Of a stretch of DNA of 64,000 nt, positions 27,693-36,008 are shown in pieces (within the stretch, counting starts at the first letter, position 1; every line of letters begins with the position of its first letter). Both the position numbers and the translations under genes were made by a program. The notes below the pieces were generated by a model. It was not told the DNA's origin and searched no databases. It worked only from the letters and a program-made list of their open reading frames with translations. Source of the DNA: Metarhizobium sp964253915 (GTDB lineage: Bacteria; Pseudomonadota; Alphaproteobacteria; Rhizobiales; Rhizobiaceae); assembly GCF_964253915.1 (NCBI RefSeq), contig NZ_CAXUSG020000007.1:62001-126000 (forward strand). Direction: 5' to 3'.

Positions 27693-27762
27693 TGCCCGCC
27701 GCCGCGCATGACGGCGGGCACGGCGAAGGCTGCGCGTGCGAGAAAAGGCCGCACGCGCAGCC
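27693..27762. repeat. Two adjacent perfect hairpins after the GTPase gene
   Basis: TGCCCGCCG (27693-27701) pairs with CGGCGGGCA (27712-27720), and GGCTGCGCGTGCG (27728-27740) pairs with CGCACGCGCAGCC (27750-27762). Both stems are perfect and GC-rich, 40-110 bases after the stop codon, without a T tract. They may form an mRNA 3'-end structure or a terminator. The rest of 27654-27904 shows nothing coding. Confidence 0.55.
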
Positions 27763-27904
27763 GACCCTACCCACTTCGCGTCAGAATTCTGGGGGAGACC
27801 TTCGCACTCCCGCGAACAACAGCTATCCGGAAGACCCGGCATGACTGCCACCATGCGCGGCAAGGGTTTGAGGGCGGATGATGCCGCCCTCATGAAACAT
27901 GTGT

Positions 27905-28225
27905 TTAACGCGCAGTGGCAATACTGAGGATCAGGCCGGTCGCAGCGCTGACCAGCAGGAAGTTGTTATCGACCCTGACCCACTGTTCGCCACGGTGCGG
28001 TTCGCGCAGCTTGTAGCGGCGGAAGTCGCGCGAGTTGACGGTCTGGCGCCGCTCTGCACGGCTCAGCTTGTTGCCCTTGGCCCAGCGATTCCGTTCGACG
28101 ATCTTTTTCTTGGTGACCGTCTTTTCGATCGTCACATGACGGCCGGGCTTGTGCTGATCGGCGGAAGCCGCCATCGGCGCGGCCAGGAACGATGCGGCAA
28201 GCAGGACGGCAAAGAGCTTTTTCAT
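27905..28225 (-). CDS. RcnB-like periplasmic protein
   Basis: A 106-residue protein with a signal peptide (cleavage near Ala-Ser-Ala-Asp), then a very basic segment (many Lys/Arg), and the RcnB-type C-terminal motif with Gly-Glu-Gln-Trp-Val-Arg-Val, Asn-Asn-x-x-Leu-Leu-Val, and a hydrophobic Ala-Thr-Gly-Leu-Ile-Leu tail. RcnB in E. coli modulates nickel/cobalt efflux, but most relatives lack a known role. No His/Met metal motif stands out. It is convergent with the zinc GTPase gene. Confidence 0.75.
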   Translation of the reverse strand: MKKLFAVLLAASFLAAPMAASADQHKPGRHVTIEKTVTKKKIVERNRWAKGNKLSRAERRQTVNSRDFRRYKLREPHRGEQWVRVDNNFLLVSAATGLILSIATAR

Positions 28226-28350
28226 CGGGGTTCTCCTTTGTTGACACCCCGAAACTACGTCCCGGAAAATGAACCGTATATGAAGATGGAAATTAAAATT
28301 TCGTAACGTTTACCTAGCCTTGCAAGAATATCTTAAAAATTAGAATTCAC

Positions 28351-29967
28351 TCAAATACTAAGGTTATCATAGCAAAACCAGTCGAAATCCGCCGCTTTTC
28401 CACGCCCGGACGTGTCGAAGGCAAACATGCCGGCAAAGGCACCGGTAAACGAACCGTGCTCGCCGCGACCGCCCTCGTCGGAAATGACGCCGGCATCGAG
28501 AACCGGGCCGAGCGGCTGCCAGGCCCCCATACCTTCCACCTGCCAGAAGAACTGCAGGTCGTTGCCCCGCACCTCCATGGACAGCTGCACGCGGCCTTCG
28601 ACCGGAATAGCCACGCCGCTTCCGGCCGGGAAAGTCAGGCGCCCGCCGGGATAATCGCCGTTGCACGACAGGATCGTCACGCAGCGGCCGAGCTTTTCGT
28701 GCAGCGTCACGGCGACGGCGTGGAATTTATAGCGGTTGTAGTAGTGCGTCAGCCCGGCGACCTGCTGATAGGTGTCCGGCTGGAACTCCATGACCGTTTC
28801 GGCGCGAAAATCATGATGTTCCTGCCGGCGGGCGACCAGCGCCTGCTCGAACCACGATCCAATGCTTTCCCGCCCGAACAGGCGCAGGTGGCCGGGGCGT
28901 GCGCCCAGGCTGAACAGCCGCTGCCAGCCCGGCGTGCGCAGCCACTGGAAATCGAGCGGCAAGGCATCACCGTCGAAACTGTATTCGCTGCGCCGCGGTT
29001 TGAGCAGCGGCTCGACTGCCGTCGGCGCCGGCACGTCCACCGAAGGGACCACGCCGCCTTGCGCCAGATAGAGCCAGCCATCTTCCTTCCATTCGCATGT
29101 CTGGATGGCGGTCTCGCGCCCCAGCGTGCAGCGGCGATGCGGCGGCAGCGGCCGGCCGGTCAAATGGGTATGGTAGGGCGTACCGTCGGGCGTCTCGACA
29201 TATTGGCCATGCCCGGCGCGCTGCAGCGGCGCCTCTGGGTTATCCTTGGCGGTGATCAGGTAGCGGTCGGGATGCAGCTCGTAGGGACCGGCGATTTCCC
29301 GCGACCGGGCCATGGTGACGGCGTGGTCGTAGCCGGTGCCTCCCTCGGCCGTCGTCAGGTAATACCAACCGCTCTTGCGAAAGAGATGCGGGGCTTCGAC
29401 GAGACCGAGCGCAGTGCCGGCGAAGATGTTGGTGATCGGACCTTTCAGTGCCTTCGTCGCGGGGTCCCATTCCTGCAGCAGGATGCCGTCGAAGGCGGTA
29501 TGTGCCGCGCCGCTATGCACTTCGTCGCGGTGGTTCCATTGCATGTTGACGAACCATTTCTGGCCGTCCTTGTCGTGAAACAGCGACGGATCGAAACCGG
29601 AGGAATTGACGTAGACGGGATCGGACCACTCACTTTCGATCGTCGATGCGGTGACGATGTAATTGTGCGCGTCCTTAAAACTGCCGTCGAACCGTTTGAC
29701 GTCGGTATAGACGAGCCAGAACTGACCGTCGGCGTAAGACAGGCATGGCGCCCAGACGCCGCAGCTGTCGGGATTGCCGCGCATGTCGAGCTGCGCTTTG
29801 CGCTCCAGCGGCCGACGCACCAGCGTCCAGTTGACGAGGTCGCGGGAGTGATGGATCTGCACGCCCGGATACCATTCGAAGGTCGAGGTGGCGATGTAAT
29901 AGTCCTCGCCGACACGGCAGATCGACGGATCGGGATTGAAGCCCGGCAGGATGGGGTTGCGGATCAT
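28351..29967 (-). CDS. Glycoside hydrolase family 43 (beta-xylosidase type)
   Basis: A 538-residue cytoplasmic enzyme without signal peptide, so it would act on imported oligosaccharides. The five-bladed propeller has catalytic Asp13 (Asn-Pro-Asp-Pro-Ser), the pKa-modulating Asp126 (Gly-Phe-Asp-Pro-Ser-Leu-Phe) and acid Glu191 (Val-Glu-Ala-Pro-His). A C-terminal beta-sandwich (about 340-538) with Gly-Arg-Glu-Ser-Ile matches the XynB-type GH43 subfamilies that remove xylose and/or arabinose. It lies downstream of the sugar-ABC/GH2 gene run on the same strand, separated from the aldo-keto reductase gene by a palindromic repeat. Confidence 0.93.
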   Translation of the reverse strand: MIRNPILPGFNPDPSICRVGEDYYIATSTFEWYPGVQIHHSRDLVNWTLVRRPLERKAQLDMRGNPDSCGVWAPCLSYADGQFWLVYTDVKRFDGSFKDAHNYIVTASTIESEWSDPVYVNSSGFDPSLFHDKDGQKWFVNMQWNHRDEVHSGAAHTAFDGILLQEWDPATKALKGPITNIFAGTALGLVEAPHLFRKSGWYYLTTAEGGTGYDHAVTMARSREIAGPYELHPDRYLITAKDNPEAPLQRAGHGQYVETPDGTPYHTHLTGRPLPPHRRCTLGRETAIQTCEWKEDGWLYLAQGGVVPSVDVPAPTAVEPLLKPRRSEYSFDGDALPLDFQWLRTPGWQRLFSLGARPGHLRLFGRESIGSWFEQALVARRQEHHDFRAETVMEFQPDTYQQVAGLTHYYNRYKFHAVAVTLHEKLGRCVTILSCNGDYPGGRLTFPAGSGVAIPVEGRVQLSMEVRGNDLQFFWQVEGMGAWQPLGPVLDAGVISDEGGRGEHGSFTGAFAGMFAFDTSGRGKAADFDWFCYDNLSI

Positions 29968-30082
29968 GGTTTCCTCCCAGATGTATCTTTGCCGACTTCG
30001 GCGCGGCGGCGGACCCTCACTCCAGCCTTTTCCCCGTGGGCAGCAGGACTATCGCATTTGGAATGAGAGGGTGCCACCGGTC

Positions 30083-30204
30083 CCTTCTCCCCTCGGGGAG
30101 AAGGTCGCGGCAGCGGGATGAGGGGGTGCCACGAGCGAAAGTCCTGCCGTGTCGCGCCCCCTCATCCGACCCTTCGGGCCACCTTCTCCCCGCCGGGGAG
30201 AAGG
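30083..30204. repeat. Composite palindromic repeat (CCTTCTCCCC type)
   Basis: A nested element about 120 bases long. Terminal hairpins CCTTCTCCCC/GGGGAGAAGG sit at 30083-30104 and 30182-30204, and an inner inverted pair GGATGAGGGGG (30116-30126) and CCCCCTCATCC (30157-30167) lies between. The same core hairpin recurs at 35882-35907. Such elements are scattered through rhizobial intergenic DNA; here it separates two genes of a catabolic run. Confidence 0.75.
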
Positions 30205-30217
30205 GAAAAAGGCGACC

Positions 30218-31249
30218 TCACTCCAGCTCGGCCGACTTGGTCCAGAGGTTGATATCGGCCTCGCGGGCGTAGAGATCGATTTCCTTCAGCTCCTCGGCGG
30301 TGAACTCGGCATTGTCCAGAGCCTTGACGCAATCGACGATCTGCGAGGCGCGGCTGGCGCCGATCAGCGCCGATGTCACCCGGCCACCACGCAAGACCCA
30401 GGCGATGGCGAGCTGCGCCAGGGTCTGGCCGCGGCGTTCGGCGATCTCGTTGAGCTTGCGGATGTTGTCGATGATCGACGGGCGGATGAAATCGCGTTTG
30501 AGGAAATGGTTCTGGGCCGCGCGGCTGTCATCCGGAATGCCGCCGAGATATTTCGTCGTCAGCATGCCCTGTGCCAGCGGCGAGAAAACGATCGAACCCA
30601 TGCCGACCTCGTCGAGCGTATCGAGCAGACCGTCGTCCTCGACCCAGCGATTGAGCATCGAATAGCTCGGCTGGTGGATGATGCAGGGCGTGCCCAAAGC
30701 CTTCAGGATCGCCGCCGCCTCGCGGGTGCGCTGCGAATTGTAGGAGGAGATGCCAACATACAGCGCCCGGCCAGAACGGACGATATGGTCGAGCGCGCCG
30801 CATGTCTCTTCCAGAGGCGTATCCGGATCGAAACGATGGGAATAGAAGATATCGACGTAATCCAGCCCCAGACGCTTCAGGCTCTGGTCGCAGGAGGCGA
30901 TCAGATATTTGCGGCTGCCCCATTCGCCGTAGGGACCCGGCCACATGTCGTAACCGGCCTTGGACGACACGATCAGTTCGTCTCGCAGGCCCGAAAACTC
31001 CGTGCGGAGGATGTCGCCGAAGGCGGTTTCGGCGGTACCGCCCGGCGGGCCGTAATTGTTGGCCAGGTCGAAATGGGTGATGCCGAGATCGAAGGCGGTG
31101 CGGCACATGTCGAGCTTGCGCTCATGCGGCGTGTCGTCGCCGAAATTGTGCCAGAGCCCCAGCGAGATCGCCGGCAATTTCAGCCCCGACCGACCGGTGC
31201 GATTGTATTTCATCTTCGAATAGCGGTCCGTCGCCGGTGTCCAGGCCAT
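30218..31249 (-). CDS. Aldo/keto reductase, YghZ / L-glyceraldehyde-3-phosphate reductase type
   Basis: A 343-residue NADPH-dependent (beta/alpha)8 reductase. Its N-terminal block (Tyr-Asn-Arg-Thr-Gly-Arg-Ser-Gly-Leu-Lys-Leu-Pro then Leu-Gly-Leu-Trp-His-Asn-Phe-Gly) is that of YghZ. Catalytic residues lie in Phe-Asp-Leu-Ala-Asn-Asn-Tyr-Gly, Ser-Ser-Lys-Ala-Gly and the His of Tyr-Ser-His-Arg. ATG 31249 has AAAGGAA seven bases upstream and is better than the longer frame start at 31282. Its physiological substrate in this sugar cluster is unknown, possibly a sugar aldehyde or methylglyoxal. Confidence 0.92.
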   Translation of the reverse strand: MAWTPATDRYSKMKYNRTGRSGLKLPAISLGLWHNFGDDTPHERKLDMCRTAFDLGITHFDLANNYGPPGGTAETAFGDILRTEFSGLRDELIVSSKAGYDMWPGPYGEWGSRKYLIASCDQSLKRLGLDYVDIFYSHRFDPDTPLEETCGALDHIVRSGRALYVGISSYNSQRTREAAAILKALGTPCIIHQPSYSMLNRWVEDDGLLDTLDEVGMGSIVFSPLAQGMLTTKYLGGIPDDSRAAQNHFLKRDFIRPSIIDNIRKLNEIAERRGQTLAQLAIAWVLRGGRVTSALIGASRASQIVDCVKALDNAEFTAEELKEIDLYAREADINLWTKSAELE

Positions 31250-31314
31250 GATATATTCCTTTGAGAAAAGCGCGCGGGCCAAACAGCCCGCGCGGACAAT
31301 AGACCCTCGATCGA

Positions 31315-32448
31315 TTACCGCAAGAGTGCCTTTGCTTCTTCGATGCCGAGCGCGGCCGGCTGGGTGCAGGTCGTGGTCAGATCGACGAAGCGGCGCTCCT
31401 CGCCGGACTTGAGGATCGAGGTCATGACGTCGACACCATGCAGCGTGCGCTCCAGCGAGCAGCGCGCGTCACGGCCCTCGATCAGCGCCACGGCCATATC
31501 GGCCAGGCCGGCCGTGCGGTAGTTGGCCATCATGCCCTGCGGATGCTGCTGGTTTTCCACCGAGAACGGATGCTCCCAGGCCTCCAGCGCCTTGATCTCC
31601 TTGTTACGACCGCTGACTTCGACGGTACCGCCGAAGAAATTCGGATCGGGCACATAAAGCGAACCTTCCGTGCCGTAGAGTTCCATGTTCGCATGGCGGT
31701 GCGACCAGACATCCCAGCTTGCCGACAGCGTCACCGTCGCGCCGCTGACGAATTCGAGCAGCGCCTGGATCGTCGTCGGCGTCTTCACCTCGATTATTTC
31801 GCCCGTGCGCGGCTTGCTGGTGATGGTGCGGGTGGTGTTGGCCATCGACGTCATGGCGCCGACGCGTTTCACCGGGCCGATGAGGTTGATGAGGTTGGCA
31901 ATGTAATACGGCCCCATATCGAGGATCGGACCGCCGCCCGGCAGGAAGAAGAAATCCGGGTTGGGATGCCAGCTTTCCATGCCCGGCCCCATGACGTAGC
32001 AGGCGCCCGACGTGATGCGGCCGATGCCGCCCTCATCAACATATTTGCGGGCGAGCTGGTGCGCGCCGCCGAGGAAAGTATCCGGCGCGCAGCCGACGGA
32101 GAGGTTCTTTTCCTGCGCGATGCGACGCAGTTCCTCGCCCTGTTCCAGGGTCAGCACCAGCGGTTTTTCGGAATAGACGTGCTTGCCGGCCTCCAGAATG
32201 CGCTTCGAGACGGAATAATGCGCATCCGGGATCGTCAGGTTGACGACGACGTCGATCTCGTCATTGGCGAGAAGTTCGTCGATCGTCTGCGCCTTGACGT
32301 TGAATTCCTCGGCGCGGGCCTGGGCCGCGGCGACATTGATGTCGGCGCAGGCGCGCACCTCGATGCCGCGAAACAGCGGCGCGAGCGAAAAATAAGTGGT
32401 TGAAATGTTGCCGCATCCGATGATGCCGACGCCAAGTTCCTTGGTCAT
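31315..32448 (-). CDS. Gfo/Idh/MocA family sugar oxidoreductase
   Basis: A 377-residue NAD(P)-dependent dehydrogenase. The Rossmann glycine motif Gly-Ile-Ile-Gly-Cys-Gly-Asn-Ile is at residues 8-15, the cofactor/catalytic Glu-Lys-Pro near 95, and the second domain has the Gly-Gly-Pro-Ile-Leu-Asp-Met-Gly-Pro-Tyr-Tyr motif with catalytic Asp and Tyr. It sits 12 bases after the TIM-barrel isomerase gene; this pair (dehydrogenase plus AP-endonuclease-fold isomerase) is a recurrent module for modified or keto sugars. Exact substrate unknown. Confidence 0.92.
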   Translation of the reverse strand: MTKELGVGIIGCGNISTTYFSLAPLFRGIEVRACADINVAAAQARAEEFNVKAQTIDELLANDEIDVVVNLTIPDAHYSVSKRILEAGKHVYSEKPLVLTLEQGEELRRIAQEKNLSVGCAPDTFLGGAHQLARKYVDEGGIGRITSGACYVMGPGMESWHPNPDFFFLPGGGPILDMGPYYIANLINLIGPVKRVGAMTSMANTTRTITSKPRTGEIIEVKTPTTIQALLEFVSGATVTLSASWDVWSHRHANMELYGTEGSLYVPDPNFFGGTVEVSGRNKEIKALEAWEHPFSVENQQHPQGMMANYRTAGLADMAVALIEGRDARCSLERTLHGVDVMTSILKSGEERRFVDLTTTCTQPAALGIEEAKALLR

Positions 32449-32460
32449 GGGAAAGTCCGT

Positions 32461-33222
32461 TCAGTAGGTCTTGAAGGAAGTGATCGAGCGGGTGGCAAGC
32501 CGGTCGAGATCGTTCGGATTGTCGTGTTCGACGATGAAATGGCGGGCGGGCGTGCTGCGCAGCAGCGGCACCAGCTTGTCCCAGCCAACGGTGCCGTGGC
32601 CGACATCGGCCCAGCCGTCCTCATCGGTCTTCTCGCCGGCCGGCGCGATGTCCTTGACGTGCACCGAGGTGATGCGCGGACCGTATTTCTCGATCCACAT
32701 GAAGGGATCGGCGCCGCCGCGAATAACCCATGCAATGTCTGCTTCCCAGCTGAGGCTGGGGCCGCCGGCAAAAATCTGGTCTAGCGGCATCGAGCCGTCT
32801 TCCAGGGCAAAAAACTCGAAATCGTGATTGTGCCAGCCGAAATCGAAGCCGGCATCGATAAACGGCTGGCCAGCCTTCTGCAGCCGTGCGCCAAAATCGA
32901 ACCAGCCCTGGATACCGGAGGGACGCAGCTCGGGAACGATATAGGGGCAATAGACGGATTCCATGCCGAGCGTCCGGGCGATGCCGAGCGCCTTGCCTGG
33001 ATCCTGTTCGAGCAGGTCGAGGCCGAAATGGCCGGTGGGCATGGTCAGGCCGTTGCGGTCGAGATCGGCCTTGAGCGCATCCAGTGCCGTCTGGTCGAGT
33101 TCGCTGTAAATACCGCCGAAACCTTCGACTTCGGTGTAACCGGCCCTGGCGAGCGTCGCAAACACGTCGGAAAGCGGCGGGTAGTTGCGGGCGCTGTAAA
33201 GCTGGAAGCTGAGCTTGGTCAT
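32461..33222 (-). CDS. Sugar phosphate isomerase/epimerase, TIM-barrel (AP endonuclease 2 fold)
   Basis: A 253-residue metal-dependent isomerase or dehydratase. Expected metal ligands appear in order: Glu in Val-Glu-Gly-Phe, Trp-His-Asn-His-Asp-Phe-Glu-Phe, Glu-Ala-Asp-Ile, His-Val-Lys-Asp and Val-Glu-His-Asp. It is similar in style to inosose dehydratase, xylose isomerase and hydroxypyruvate isomerase relatives. It is coupled to the Gfo/Idh/MocA gene and lies downstream of the GH2 gene, consistent with processing the sugar released by the hydrolases. The reaction is not assignable. Confidence 0.9.
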   Translation of the reverse strand: MTKLSFQLYSARNYPPLSDVFATLARAGYTEVEGFGGIYSELDQTALDALKADLDRNGLTMPTGHFGLDLLEQDPGKALGIARTLGMESVYCPYIVPELRPSGIQGWFDFGARLQKAGQPFIDAGFDFGWHNHDFEFFALEDGSMPLDQIFAGGPSLSWEADIAWVIRGGADPFMWIEKYGPRITSVHVKDIAPAGEKTDEDGWADVGHGTVGWDKLVPLLRSTPARHFIVEHDNPNDLDRLATRSITSFKTY

Positions 33223-33348
33223 ATCGGGTTTCCTCCTATCGGCCCTTCGGCCTGTTTGTGGCGTGGCGCTTGGGAGGCGCGTTGCCTTGTCAATGGTGCC
33301 GGAGCCCTCTCCGGCCGGGCCGCACCGAAGAGTGCGGCAAGGGGTTTT

Positions 33349-35802
33349 CTAGGCCTGGCACGAATGCAGGTCATAGACGCGGAACTGCGGCACCTCGCCT
33401 TCGCCGGACGGCGAAGCGGGGGTGAAGACGATCCGCCGGGATTCGCCTGACGCAAGATCGAAAGCGTTGTCGGAATAGCGGCCCGGCGTCTCGCTTTCGA
33501 GCATGACAAACAGGGCAAGCCCGGCCGCCTTGACGGTGATCTCCACCGTGCCATCGGCCAGCGGCTTGGCGGCAAGCGCCAGACTGGACGGTTCGAGGTC
33601 GAGCGCCTTGTAGGTACCGCCGACATGGTGCCCTTCGCCGGCCATGCCGTTCGAGGCGGTAAAACTCCACGCCAGCAGCGCCTGCGGCGGAATCTCCGCT
33701 GCATCGATCGTCGCAAACGTCGTGGCGTGGTCCGGGCTGCCGACGCAACTTGCCGACCGCAGCGGAGTGCGTTCACCCGAGAGGCTCAGCAGGAACAGGT
33801 TCACGTCGACATCGACCGGTTCGGCCGTATCGTTGACGATGGAAAAGCGGATGAGATTGCGCTTGGTATCCGGAATGGCCACCACTGTGACCGGCTGGAA
33901 AAAGCGGCGGGCGATATAGTGCAGCACCTTCCAGCTGCCGCCGTGATCGAGGCTGGCCCAGGAAGCGACGGGCCAGGTGTCGTTGAGCTGCCAGTAAAGC
34001 GTGCCCATGCAATGCGGCTTCAGCGACCGCCAGAAATCCACCGCCGTCTTGATCGCCAGGGCCTGCTGCACCTGGCTCAGATAGACGAAATTGGCGAAAT
34101 TCGTCGGAAAGCGGAAGTAGCGGAACATCGTGCCGGCGATACGCTCGTTGCCGCCGGCATTCTTCTGGTGCAACTCGATCACCGGAGAGGCGATGTTCAT
34201 GTCCTTCTCGGCCGCAAAGCCACGAATGACCGGCAGCGAGGTGTAGGACTGGAAACCGAATTCCGAGCAGAAGCGCGGCCGCACGCTGCGATACTCGTCG
34301 AAGGATTTGTTTTCGTGCCAGACGGACCAGTAGTGCATGTCGCCCGAACCGTCGGCATGCCAGGCATCGCCGTAGTCGAGATAACCCGAAGCCGGACTGG
34401 ACGGCCACCACAGGGCATCCGGCGCCGCCTTCTTCATGCGCTGCTCGACCAGACGATTGAGCCGGTCGTAGGCCACGAGATAGCGGTCGCGGTTGTTGCG
34501 CGAGACATCGAACCAGGTGAGCGCACCGACAAGCTCGTTGTCGCCGCACCAGAGTGCGATCGACGGATGGCTCGACAGCCGATTGACCTGGTAATCGACT
34601 TCCGCCGCAACGTTTTCCAGGAATTCGTCGGTGCAGGGATAGAGGTTGCAGGCGAACATGAAATCCTGCCAGACCATCAGGCCCAGCCGGTCGCAAATAT
34701 CGTAGAACCAATCGTGTTCGTAAAAGCCGCCGCCCCAGACGCGGATCATGTTCATGTGCGCATCGGCGGCGGCCTGCAGCAGCGCCTCGGTCTTGACCGG
34801 GCTGGTGCGAGAAAACAGCGCATCGGCGGGAATCCAGTTGGCACCGCGGCAAAAGATTTCGCGGCCGTTGACCCGGAAGGCGAAACGGCTGCCGGCTTCA
34901 TCGGGCGTCGTCAACAATTCGATGGTGCGCAGGCCGATCTGGCGGGTGACCTGTTCGGTGGGGATTTCCACATCCAGCGTATAAAGTGCCTGCGCACCGC
35001 TGCCCGCCGGCCACCAGAGACGGGGCTCGGCCACGTGGAAGACATGATGGATGACGGTCTCGCCTGACCGCACGCCACAATCGAGCCGCACCCGCTCGCC
35101 ATCGAAGCTGAAATGGACGGGCAGGACACCAGGCTGCTCGGCATGCAGCATCAGCTTCACATGCAAGTCGACGCTGCCATCTTCGTGATGGATTTGGCGG
35201 GTGACGACATGTTCGATGCGCGCCGTCTCCAGTCGCTTCAACGCGATCGTGCCGTAGAGGCCGAGCGGAGCGATGGCAATGTTCCAGTCCCAGCCGAAAT
35301 GGCATTGCGGCTTGCGCAGCATGTTGCCGTTGGCGATCGGCGAATTTCCGGGGTGGTAAGGCACATAAAAAGGCTGCTGCGCCTGCAGTTCGGCGCCGGC
35401 GGCAATCGAGGAATGGATGGTGATGCGAATGGTGTTTTCGCCTGATCGCAACGCCTTCGAGACATCCGGGCGCCAGCGGCGGAAACAATTGTCCGCCTTG
35501 AGCACCACGGTGTCGTTCACCTCGACCGTGGCGATGGTGTCGAGATAATCGATATCGAGATACCAGTGGCCAGCGATATCATCGAGGGAGAAGTGGCGCT
35601 CGAGGACCCAGTCCTTGTGCGCCACCCACTGCACCTCCACCTCATTGCGGCCGACATAAGGATCGGCGATCCGGCCGGCGGCCAGCAGGGCGCTATGGAC
35701 GTCGCCGGGAACCGGCATCGGCAGGCTGTGGCTGCCGTCGGCGCTGGCGAGCTGCCAGAAGCCGGCGAGGTCGAAGATGGATGGGGCGGTCTGCTGCGTC
35801 AT
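33349..35802 (-). CDS. Glycoside hydrolase family 2, beta-mannosidase type
   Basis: An 817-residue cytoplasmic exo-glycosidase. Domain order is normal: N-terminal sugar-binding sandwich (1-190), Ig-like domain (190-300), TIM barrel (300-600) and C-terminal sandwich domains. Catalytic residues are acid/base Glu423 (Cys-Gly-Asp-Asn-Glu) and nucleophile Glu514 (Ser-Glu-Phe-Gly-Phe-Gln-Ser). The Arg-Val-Trp-Gly-Gly-Gly-Phe-Tyr-Glu and Trp-Gln-Asp-Phe-Met-Phe-Ala-Cys segments match beta-mannosidases closely. Together with the ABC importer it suggests uptake and hydrolysis of beta-mannosyl oligosaccharides, perhaps from mannan or glycans. Preceded by a repeat pair, not by a strong promoter. Confidence 0.93.
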   Translation of the reverse strand: MTQQTAPSIFDLAGFWQLASADGSHSLPMPVPGDVHSALLAAGRIADPYVGRNEVEVQWVAHKDWVLERHFSLDDIAGHWYLDIDYLDTIATVEVNDTVVLKADNCFRRWRPDVSKALRSGENTIRITIHSSIAAGAELQAQQPFYVPYHPGNSPIANGNMLRKPQCHFGWDWNIAIAPLGLYGTIALKRLETARIEHVVTRQIHHEDGSVDLHVKLMLHAEQPGVLPVHFSFDGERVRLDCGVRSGETVIHHVFHVAEPRLWWPAGSGAQALYTLDVEIPTEQVTRQIGLRTIELLTTPDEAGSRFAFRVNGREIFCRGANWIPADALFSRTSPVKTEALLQAAADAHMNMIRVWGGGFYEHDWFYDICDRLGLMVWQDFMFACNLYPCTDEFLENVAAEVDYQVNRLSSHPSIALWCGDNELVGALTWFDVSRNNRDRYLVAYDRLNRLVEQRMKKAAPDALWWPSSPASGYLDYGDAWHADGSGDMHYWSVWHENKSFDEYRSVRPRFCSEFGFQSYTSLPVIRGFAAEKDMNIASPVIELHQKNAGGNERIAGTMFRYFRFPTNFANFVYLSQVQQALAIKTAVDFWRSLKPHCMGTLYWQLNDTWPVASWASLDHGGSWKVLHYIARRFFQPVTVVAIPDTKRNLIRFSIVNDTAEPVDVDVNLFLLSLSGERTPLRSASCVGSPDHATTFATIDAAEIPPQALLAWSFTASNGMAGEGHHVGGTYKALDLEPSSLALAAKPLADGTVEITVKAAGLALFVMLESETPGRYSDNAFDLASGESRRIVFTPASPSGEGEVPQFRVYDLHSCQA

Positions 35803-35881
35803 AGGAGGGTCTCGAATGGTGTGTTGTCATGGTCCGCCGCAAGCATGGGAGAGGATGTGGCCCCTCCTCCGCCTGCCGGCA

Positions 35882-35986
35882 CCTTCTCCCCGCTTGCGGG
35901 GAGAAGGAGATGTGCCGCACCGTTCTCCTCAAATAAGAACCGTGGGTATGCCTAACCCTCTCCCCGCCTGCGGGGAGAGGGTTAGG
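35882..35986. repeat. Two perfect hairpins between ABC-ATPase and GH2 genes
   Basis: CCTTCTCCCCGC (35882-35893) pairs with its 12-base complement at 35896-35907, and a 17-base perfect stem pairs 35951-35967 with 35970-35986 (core CTCTCCCCGC). Both have two-base loops. They lie inside a same-strand gene run, so they may set mRNA end points and differential expression between the ABC transporter and the hydrolase. Confidence 0.75.
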
Positions 35987-36008
35987 GTGACGGGCAAACC
36001 CGCCCCCC

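Noticed and set aside
27736..27927. Small plus-strand frame after the zinc GTPase
   Set aside because: No ribosome-binding site, overlaps strong hairpins and shows no coding pattern.
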